From the NCBI GenBank assembly GCA_964640385.1, contig CAZXFL010000027.1, forward strand, positions 1-21,315: DNA of 21,315 nucleotides. Reading direction: 5' to 3'. Positions 15,943-21,315 of the stretch are shown in pieces; positions within the stretch are counted from its first letter, which is position 1, and every line of letters starts with the position of its first letter. A program made the position numbers and the translations under genes. The DNA is from JBBDIK01 sp964640385. GTDB lineage: Bacteria > Actinomycetota > UBA4738 > JBBDHU01. The notes beneath the pieces were generated by a model. The model saw nothing but the letters and a program-made list of their open reading frames with translations. It was not told where the DNA came from and ran no database searches.

Positions 15943-17337
15943 CTAGCTCTTGCGGCGCTTTCGGTCCTTGAAGATCTCTCGCACCGCGTGGTGCCCCGGG
16001 AGTCCGGTCACGCCGCCGCCCGCGTGGGTGGCGCTGGATGCCTGATACAAGCCCTTGATGGGCGTCCGGTAGTCCGCGTAGGACGGCGCCGGGCGCATGT
16101 GGAACAGCTGGTTGGTCGAGAGCTCCCCATGGAAGATGTTGCCGCCGATCAAGCCCCACTCGTTCTCCATCTGCCACGGCCCGATGACTTGTCGCCCGAC
16201 CACAGCATCCTTGAACCCCGGGATCAGGTTGCGGACCAGCAGACGAGAGATGCCCGCGTTCCCCTCGGGGAAGTGATAGTGGTAGGGCTCCTCGTCTCCC
16301 CACAGGTTCTTGACGGAAGGCGAGTTGTACTTCGAAGGCTCTGACCGGTCCAGCTGCATCCCGTCGAAACCCGGAGCCTTGTATGGCCAGACGTCGATGG
16401 CGCCCTGGCAGTTGATGCCGTATCCCCAGTCATCCGCGCTATGGGTCTGCAGGTACTTGGCCGCGTCGGGATGCACCTTCGCCACGTCCGTGAGGAACTG
16501 TAGGTACGTGATCTTGCTCAGGCGCTCCTTCTTCTGCGAGTCGCTCAGCCCGGGCATCCAGTCAGGTGCATCATCGAGCATCACGAGATCTCGCTTGGCT
16601 TGCTCGGCCATCGGGGCATCCTTCACCTCTTCGGCCGTCGTCCCGTTCCACATCCGGACCGCCGTGTAGTCCCGGCCCCAGATGTCACCACGGTATGTGA
16701 CCACCGAGTTGTACTTGTAGAAGTGAGTGTCGTAGTAGTCGCCCAATCGTTCCACGTTGACGCCGATACCTTCGAGCAGCGACTTCGCCTGCGAGCTATA
16801 GCGATGCGGCGCCTCGATCGACTCCGCACCACCGTATCCGAGCAGGAGTCCGTTCTTCCTGCCGGCAACGCCGGTGAACTCGTTGCGATGCGCGTGCCCA
16901 CCGAAGTCCACGAGGGCATCGAGGATCAGGATGCGGGCATCCGGGTTGCGCAGGGAATAGAAGTAGGCCGATGACAGACCACTGATGCCGCCGCCCACCA
17001 CCACCAGATCGTAGGTTTCACCTGTGGACTCAGGGCTGCCCGCGGCGTCCCAGAAGGTGCCGTCGCGAAGCATGTGCGGGATCGCATACGCCGAGTCCGT
17101 TTGGCCGGCAAGTCGAGTCGCCGCAGGCGGATACTGCGACAGCTGCGGGGTGACGAGGCGGCTCGCCCCGGAACCGCCTCCAGCGGTCGGGGAACCGCCG
17201 GGCGTGCATGCCGCGAGCCATCCTCCGGCAAGAAGGGCGCCGGCTCCGATGGCAGCGCCGTCAAGGAAGTCGCGCCGGGAGATCTTCCGACCCATGCCAA
17301 GTTCGCGGTCCCTCGCGTCGCTCACATCTCGCTCCAT
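15943..17337 (-). CDS. Chimeric flavoprotein: Tat-leader spermidine-dehydrogenase-like N-half joined to a PYROXD2-like tail
   Basis: A 464-residue frame made of two unrelated parts. Residues 1-374 have a twin-arginine leader (SRRDFLDGAAIGAGALL) with a lipobox-like LAAC at 41-44, the Rossmann motif VVVGGGISGLSSAYFY (GGGISG 115-120) and the spermidine-dehydrogenase-like FPEGNAGISRLLVRNLIPG. From residue 375 it reads FKDAVVGRQVIGP, GLIGGNIFHGELS and YRTPIKGLYQASSATHAGGG, the C-terminal FAD block of PYROXD2-like proteins and close to that of the intact gene at 17895. The join is at CCCGGGG. The real C-half is at 12698-13559. The start at 17337 has GAGAGGAG upstream. With the substrate domain missing it is probably inactive, although the leader and both FAD motifs survive. 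Confidence 0.85.
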   Translation of the reverse strand: MERDVSDARDRELGMGRKISRRDFLDGAAIGAGALLAGGWLAACTPGGSPTAGGGSGASRLVTPQLSQYPPAATRLAGQTDSAYAIPHMLRDGTFWDAAGSPESTGETYDLVVVGGGISGLSSAYFYSLRNPDARILILDALVDFGGHAHRNEFTGVAGRKNGLLLGYGGAESIEAPHRYSSQAKSLLEGIGVNVERLGDYYDTHFYKYNSVVTYRGDIWGRDYTAVRMWNGTTAEEVKDAPMAEQAKRDLVMLDDAPDWMPGLSDSQKKERLSKITYLQFLTDVAKVHPDAAKYLQTHSADDWGYGINCQGAIDVWPYKAPGFDGMQLDRSEPSKYNSPSVKNLWGDEEPYHYHFPEGNAGISRLLVRNLIPGFKDAVVGRQVIGPWQMENEWGLIGGNIFHGELSTNQLFHMRPAPSYADYRTPIKGLYQASSATHAGGGVTGLPGHHAVREIFKDRKRRKS

Positions 17338-17378
17338 GCGTACCTAGCTCCTCTCGGGGTTCCTATCGCCGTCGTGGG

Positions 17379-17795
17379 TCAGGACGTGGCTCCTTGCTGA
17401 TCCGACGAGTTCCCGGCGAAGGCCCGGATCTGAGACGCGTGCTCACGGAAGTGCTCGATCTCCTCCGAGCATCGTTCGCTCATCCACTCGAGGTCGCTCT
17501 CGTCGCACCGTCCCACCGCACCTCGCGCGCGGCCTCGGCCCGCCGTGAAGTAGGCCAGGCCCTCATCCCACGTCATCCCCCGGCCCGTTGCGAACACTTT
17601 GGCGTTCTCTTCGTCGTAATAGGACTCCTCCTCGGGTTCCTCCGGATACGGGGGACCCTGGCAGGCGAGTTCAAGCACGTCGGCCGCCCGACCCACCCAG
17701 TACGCGGTGTGCCACACCGTGTCGTGGGTGGACCAGCCCGGCACGACCCCTTCGGTGGCTCTGCGCTCGACCGGAACGGCCGCGATCGCCTCCAT
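17379..17795 (-). CDS. DinB/maleylpyruvate-isomerase N-terminal-like protein
   Basis: Small four-helix protein of 138 residues from ATG 17795. GVVPGWSTHDTVWHTAYW with His24/His29 and EHFREHASQI with His115/His119 match the metal-binding pattern of the DinB superfamily, which includes thiol-dependent (often mycothiol-dependent) transferases of Actinomycetota. The coding-like sequence continues upstream of the ATG for 33 codons (KIEERESRGRTEVLAEEDQ) to the TAG stop of the FAD oxidoreductase, in the same frame, but with no ATG, GTG or TTG. The true N-terminus is therefore doubtful: the gene may have lost its start, or use a rare one. It lies 98 bases after the oxidoreductase and 41 before the chimeric flavoprotein, in a likely operon. 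Reaction unknown. Confidence 0.75.
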   Translation of the reverse strand: MEAIAAVPVERRATEGVVPGWSTHDTVWHTAYWVGRAADVLELACQGPPYPEEPEEESYYDEENAKVFATGRGMTWDEGLAYFTAGRGRARGAVGRCDESDLEWMSERCSEEIEHFREHASQIRAFAGNSSDQQGATS

Positions 17796-17894
17796 CAGGT
17801 CTGTCCAGGCTTGATCCTCTTCGGCAAGTACTTCGGTTCTTCCCCTCGACTCCCTCTCCTCGATCTTCGCCCAAGCGCGCTCCCGGTTCGGTAG

Positions 17895-19520
17895 CTACGT
17901 GCGGCTGCCCTTCTTCAAGCTGCGGTCTTTCACGATCTGGCGAACGGCGTGGTGACCCGGCAGTCCCGTGACGCCGCCGCCGGCGTGGGTCGCCGAGGAC
18001 GCCTGATACAAGCCCTTGATCGGCGTGCGGTAGTTCGCGAACCCCGGGGCCGGACGCATGTGGAGCAACTGGTTGGTCGACAGTTCCCCGTGGAAGATGT
18101 TGCCACCGATCAGGCCCCATCCCTCTTGCATCTCGTGCGGACCGATCACCTGGCGACCGATGATGGCGTCCTTCAGTCCGGGCATGAAGTCCTCATGCCG
18201 ATCGATCAAACGGTCGGCATACGCCTCGAGACCCGCGGGATCTGGCTCATCTGCCCACTCATGCGGAACCCATTGGCTGAACATCGACATCACGTGCATC
18301 CCCTCGGGCGCGAGGGTGTGGTCGTAGTAGCTCGGGATGCAGGTCTCGGAAAACGGGGCGGTGGACCCCCTCCCATCGCGCGCCTCTTCGAATGCCCGCT
18401 CCAGGTACCGGATGCTCGGTCCGAGCATCATCCCGGCGCCCGCGATCGAGGGGTCCTCGCCGTGGGGGTCGTCCCGGAACGTCGGAAGACGCGAGAGCCC
18501 GAGGTTGACCTTCACCGTGCCGCTACGCGTCTTCCAGTTCTCGATGTCACGCACGAAGTCATCTGGAAGATCCTTCGCGTCCAGATGCTTCAAGAAGGCG
18601 ATCTTGGGATGCACGGCGGTGACCACGGTGCTCGCGCGGAACTCCTCGCCCGAAGCGGTGACCACTCCCGTGACCCGTCCGCCTTCGACGAGCATCCGTT
18701 CGACCGGCGCATCCACACGGATCTCAGCGCCGAAGTGCTCGGCGCTGCGCTGGAGGATCTTCGAGACGCCGCCCATCCCGCCCTTCGGATATCCCCAGCC
18801 GGAAAGCTTGCCGTCGCCGATGTCGCCGACGTTGTGGTGCATCAGCACGTACGCGGTGCCCGGCTCCTCTGGCCCGGCCCAGGTGCCGATGATCCCGTCG
18901 GTCGAAAGGAGGGCCTTGATCTCGGTGGATTCGAACCACTCGTCGAGCAGGTCAGACGCGCTCATGGTGAAGAGCTTGGTGATGTCGGCGGCCTGTCGGG
19001 TGCTCATCCCCTTTCGCATCTTCAGGCCGAAGCGCGCTTGGTCGGCTAGGTCTCCGAGCGACATCGAGCCGAGCGTCGGCGGCGTCTCCATGAGCATCGG
19101 GCCGAGCATGTCCGCGCTGCGCTGGAGCCAGGCGTGCCAGTCATCCATCGCGTCGGCGTCGTGCTTGCTGAACTGGCACAGCGATTCGTAGCTCGCCTTT
19201 TCATCGCCCTTGCTCACACGGATGCCACCCGCATCCGGCTGCGGGGAGTAGCTGCCGTCCATCGCGTACACCTCGTAGCCGAACTCCTTCATCTTCAGAT
19301 CACGGATGACGCTCGGCGGCATGAGGCTCATGACGTACGACAGCGTGGATACGTTGAGATCCGGGTAGTCGGGGAATGGCGCGCTGGTGTCCGCCGCGCC
19401 ACCGGTCTTCTCGCGGGCCTCCAAGACCACCGTCCGCGCGCCCGCCTTGGCCAGGTAGGCAGCCGCCACCAGGCCGTTGTGCCCGCCGCCTACGACAATC
19501 GCGTCAAAGGTGTTCGTCAT
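17895..19520 (-). CDS. PYROXD2-like FAD-dependent oxidoreductase (intact paralogue)
   Basis: Complete 541-residue flavoenzyme. The Rossmann site is IVVGGGHNGLVAAAYL (GGGHNG at 11-16), with VVLEAREKTGG after it. The C-terminal FAD block GLIGGNIFHGELSTNQL, RPAPGFANYRTPIKGLY and SATHAGGGVTGLPG is nearly the same as in the chimeric gene at 15943. It is similar along its whole length to the product of 6323-7954, so the two are paralogues. The ATG at 19520 has GAGGAAGAG directly upstream. It is transcribed away from an Lrp/AsnC gene with only 48 bases between start codons, and a 22-base palindrome sits there, so Lrp-type control by an amino acid or amine is likely. The substrate is unknown. Confidence 0.94.
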   Translation of the reverse strand: MTNTFDAIVVGGGHNGLVAAAYLAKAGARTVVLEAREKTGGAADTSAPFPDYPDLNVSTLSYVMSLMPPSVIRDLKMKEFGYEVYAMDGSYSPQPDAGGIRVSKGDEKASYESLCQFSKHDADAMDDWHAWLQRSADMLGPMLMETPPTLGSMSLGDLADQARFGLKMRKGMSTRQAADITKLFTMSASDLLDEWFESTEIKALLSTDGIIGTWAGPEEPGTAYVLMHHNVGDIGDGKLSGWGYPKGGMGGVSKILQRSAEHFGAEIRVDAPVERMLVEGGRVTGVVTASGEEFRASTVVTAVHPKIAFLKHLDAKDLPDDFVRDIENWKTRSGTVKVNLGLSRLPTFRDDPHGEDPSIAGAGMMLGPSIRYLERAFEEARDGRGSTAPFSETCIPSYYDHTLAPEGMHVMSMFSQWVPHEWADEPDPAGLEAYADRLIDRHEDFMPGLKDAIIGRQVIGPHEMQEGWGLIGGNIFHGELSTNQLLHMRPAPGFANYRTPIKGLYQASSATHAGGGVTGLPGHHAVRQIVKDRSLKKGSRT

Positions 19521-19536
19521 CTCTTCCTCTCAGTTA

Positions 19537-19558
19537 ATCTTGCATAAGATTGCAAGAT
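19537..19558. promoter_or_regulatory. Palindromic Lrp/AsnC-type operator
   Basis: ATCTTGCA (19537-19544) and TGCAAGAT (19551-19558) form a perfect 8-bp inverted repeat with a 6-base AT-rich centre, TAAGAT. It occupies nearly half of the 48-base gap between the divergent start codons, so a bound regulator could control both genes. It is the only such palindrome I see in the window. Confidence 0.8.
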
Positions 19559-19568
19559 ACACGGTGGC

Positions 19569-20027
19569 ATGAACCAGAAACTAGACGATATCGACCTACG
19601 GATCCTCGACGCACTCCAAGAAGACGCCCGAACCTCGTTCGTACGACTGGCCCAGAGCCTAGGTGTCGCCGACACGACGGTCCGGGCGCGGGTCGATCGC
19701 CTCGTGCGTCGCTTCGGCGCGAGGTTCGTCGTCGATATCGATCCTGCGGAACTCGGGATGCTGTACTTCTACCTTGGCGTGCGAGTGCAAGGGCCCGCCA
19801 TGAAACGCGCGATCGATCGGATGGGCGGATTCCCCGAGATCATCTTCCTCGGGCGCACGTTGGGTGGTTACGACCTTCTCGCAGAGATGGTGTGCCAAGA
19901 CAACGTCGACATGGTGCGGATGCTCGATGAGATCCGTTCGATCACTGGTGTGATTCAGGTCGACGCCTACACCGTCTTGACCATCGAGAAGGAGAACTGG
20001 CGTTTCAGCAGCCTCGCGCGCAACTAG
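19569..20027 (+). CDS. Lrp/AsnC-family transcriptional regulator
   Basis: A 152-residue regulator. The N-terminal helix-turn-helix reads LDDIDLRILDALQEDARTSF and LAQSLGVADTTVRARVDRL (to about residue 46), followed by a linker strand and the RAM ligand-binding domain (MLYFYLGVRV, PEIIFLGRTLGGYDLLAEMV, ITGVIQVDAYTVL). Such proteins form dimers and octamers and respond to amino acids or related compounds. The ATG at 19569 has no strong ribosome site; a short leader is implied because it starts 10 bases after the palindrome at 19537-19558. It probably controls itself and the divergent FAD oxidoreductase. Confidence 0.95.
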   Translation: MNQKLDDIDLRILDALQEDARTSFVRLAQSLGVADTTVRARVDRLVRRFGARFVVDIDPAELGMLYFYLGVRVQGPAMKRAIDRMGGFPEIIFLGRTLGGYDLLAEMVCQDNVDMVRMLDEIRSITGVIQVDAYTVLTIEKENWRFSSLARN

Positions 20028-20107
20028 TACCCGCTGACAACGAACGACCGAGCCCACGCCCCAGCTCAGATGACCGACCCCTTGCCCGGCGGGTATCCTC
20101 GCATTCG

Positions 20108-21315
20108 ATGGATGATGCGACCTTAGCCTTCGATGATGTGCTGCAGGAACCGCCTCCCATGTTCAGCGAGGTGGAAGCCGCGCGCATCGCGGCCGACGCA
20201 TTCGGTGTCCGCGGCGTGGCTCGCTCGCTGGGCTCCGAGCGCGATCAGACGTTCCTGATCCAGGGCCCGGATGCCGACTCGTCCGCGGTGATGAAGATCT
20301 CGAACGCCATCGAGCATGTGGACCGACTGGACATGGAGGCTCTGGCCGCGTTCCACTCACATGCGGCCGACCCTGGATTGCCGATCGCACTGCCGTGGAC
20401 GGCGCCTGGGGCCGACCCGGCGACGGACGGACCAGCCGCCTACCGCACCACGATTGAGGCCGCAGACAACGCGCATTTCGTTCGGATGTATGACGTGATG
20501 CCTGGCACCGCGTCAGTGGACGAGTCGACGCTTTCGGACGACGCCGTTCGCGCCTGGGGAACGACCGCCGCTCGCCTCAGTCTGGCGATGCGCGGATTCC
20601 ACCACCCGTCCGCCGAGCGCGTGATGCTCTGGGATGTGCAGCATGCTGCGTTGTTTCGCGAGTTCCTCCCGGCCATCACCGATGCACATGCTCGCAAGGC
20701 GGTAGCGCAGGTGCTGGACCGATTCGATGCGGTCGTGACACCAGTGTGGGACTCACTTCGCACGCAGGTGCTGCACGGTGATCTTTGTAGTGACAATGCC
20801 CTGGTTGACGACGATGGATTCATCACCGGCATCATCGATTTCGGCGACATGAGCCAGTCCGCAACGGTCATCGACGCGGTCTCGGCGATCGAATCCCTGA
20901 TCAATGGCCGCCATGGCGAAGACATCTTCCGAACCATCCGGATCGCACTCGACGGCTTCCAGCGAGTCCTGCCACTCGAGCCCGTGGAGCTTCGCATCCT
21001 GGGCGACCTGATCGCCGCGCGGTCGGCGGGCAACATCGCTATCAGCGCCTGGCGAGCGAACCGTCATCCCGAGATCGCCGAGTTCACTATGGGTGGTTTC
21101 GCGTCGGCGCTCGGTGTGCTCGACGAGATCCTGGCGGTTGGCTTCGACGAAACCGCCCGCCGTATCGCGGGTGCCCCGCATGAGGGCGACCTCCTGCGCC
21201 GTCGGAGCGCGGTGCTTGGGTCGGCGCTGGTGCCACTGGACTATGATCCGCCGATCCACTTGGTGCGCGGCGAGGGCGTCTGGCTGTTCGACGACGAAGG
21301 GAACCGCTATCTGGA
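20108..21315 (+). CDS. APH-type kinase domain fused to class III aminotransferase (partial, runs off window)
   Basis: The frame is open from ATG 20108 to the window edge (402 codons). Residues about 30-310 form an aminoglycoside-phosphotransferase/choline-kinase-like domain, with the catalytic VLHGDLCSDNALV (His223, Asp225) and the metal-binding IIDFGD (Asp244). After a helical linker, ALVPLDYDPPIHLVRGEGVW and LFDDEGNRYL are the usual opening of a class III PLP aminotransferase, whose body must lie beyond 21315. Kinase/aminotransferase fusions of this kind are known among relatives of phosphoethanolamine and phosphohydroxylysine phospholyases, which suggests phosphorylation of an amino alcohol followed by PLP-dependent elimination or transamination (inference). 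The ribosome site is weak; ATG 20159 is an in-frame alternative start. Confidence 0.9.
   Translation, partial: MDDATLAFDDVLQEPPPMFSEVEAARIAADAFGVRGVARSLGSERDQTFLIQGPDADSSAVMKISNAIEHVDRLDMEALAAFHSHAADPGLPIALPWTAPGADPATDGPAAYRTTIEAADNAHFVRMYDVMPGTASVDESTLSDDAVRAWGTTAARLSLAMRGFHHPSAERVMLWDVQHAALFREFLPAITDAHARKAVAQVLDRFDAVVTPVWDSLRTQVLHGDLCSDNALVDDDGFITGIIDFGDMSQSATVIDAVSAIESLINGRHGEDIFRTIRIALDGFQRVLPLEPVELRILGDLIAARSAGNIAISAWRANRHPEIAEFTMGGFASALGVLDEILAVGFDETARRIAGAPHEGDLLRRRSAVLGSALVPLDYDPPIHLVRGEGVWLFDDEGNRYL

Larger units (their letters stand above)
13552..16222. other. 2.66-kb inserted segment with 8-bp direct repeats
   Basis: ACCCCGGG occurs at 13552-13559 and 16215-16222, exactly at the two edges of the split flavoprotein gene. 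The DNA between carries, on the minus strand, the last ~90 codons of a PYROXD2-like oxidoreductase, a complete acyl-CoA synthetase and the first ~50 codons of a membrane protein. It is thus a fragment of another operon with both outer genes cut. I see no transposase and no terminal inverted repeats. It may be an illegitimate insertion with microhomology or an amplification/assembly chimera. Confidence 0.7.

Noticed and set aside
14522..15946. Plus-strand frame of 474 codons opposite the acyl-CoA synthetase
   Set aside because: Its translation is rich in His, Arg and Gly without domains; the minus strand encodes a complete synthetase.
13560..16214. The inserted segment as an autonomous transposon
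   Set aside because: No transposase gene and no convincing terminal inverted repeats at its ends.
13552..16222. CCCGGG (SmaI/XmaI) at both joints as a sign of cloning
   Set aside because: CCCGGG also occurs elsewhere (13542, 15993, 18043, 10236 areas), as expected for such high GC, and nothing else suggests a clone library.
20028..20095. TACCCGC...GCGGGTA inverted repeat as terminator after the Lrp gene
   Set aside because: The 54-base loop and absence of a T-tract make it unconvincing.
1..21315. tRNA, rRNA, riboswitch or CRISPR features
   Set aside because: I looked for conserved arms, CCA-ends, repeat-spacer periodicity and long structured leaders and saw none that I could support.

Overview
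The window is a high-GC bacterial scaffold that looks like Actinomycetota. Clues are the GC-rich codon use, a DinB/maleylpyruvate-isomerase-type protein, a Tat-type lipoprotein leader and the style of the transporter lipid/TM anchors; this assignment is inference. Most genes concern amine, amino-acid and peptide catabolism: a family 5 peptide-binding protein, a gamma-glutamyltransferase-like hydrolase, a succinate-semialdehyde-type aldehyde dehydrogenase, PYROXD2-like FAD oxidoreductases, a spermidine-dehydrogenase-like flavoprotein (broken), a trimethylamine-methyltransferase (MttB-type) remnant, a group II PLP decarboxylase, an SDR, an NDP-forming acyl-CoA synthetase and the start of an APH/class III aminotransferase fusion.

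Layout. 1-2.0 kb (-): peptide-binding protein, interrupted only by an assembly gap. 2.1-3.7 kb (+): GGT-like hydrolase. 3.7-6.3 kb: a scarred region with a deleted IS481-like element, the aldehyde dehydrogenase (-), two inverted copies of a 65-bp hairpin repeat and an MttB fragment. 6.3-10.3 kb: an FAD oxidoreductase (-) divergent from tetR plus a PLP decarboxylase (+), with paired operator-like sites between them. 10.3-12.5 kb (-): an SDR and a reading frame made of Rhs and nitroreductase fragments. 12.7-17.3 kb (-): a spermidine-dehydrogenase-like gene split by a 2.66-kb segment carrying an acyl-CoA synthetase and the ends of two other genes. 17.4-19.5 kb (-): a DinB-like protein and an intact FAD oxidoreductase, divergent from an Lrp/AsnC regulator (+). 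20.1 kb to the end (+): the kinase-like/aminotransferase fusion, cut by the window edge.

How it fits together (inference): a peptide or amine is imported and hydrolysed, then decarboxylated or oxidised by the flavoenzymes. The aldehydes go to the aldehyde dehydrogenase and the acids to CoA esters. Each intact FAD oxidoreductase is transcribed away from its own regulator, TetR in one case and Lrp/AsnC in the other, and each intergenic region holds a clear symmetrical site.

The most unusual signals are structural. (1) A 65-bp repeat with perfect 12-bp terminal inverted repeats occurs twice in inverted orientation, and each copy abuts a truncated gene; all differences between the copies fall in predicted unpaired positions. 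(2) The 2.66-kb insertion lies between 8-bp direct repeats, and removing it with one repeat restores exactly a 658-codon flavoprotein frame, while the present joint makes an in-frame chimera. (3) The 100-N gap is flanked by a 55-bp duplication and is almost certainly a scaffolding artefact.
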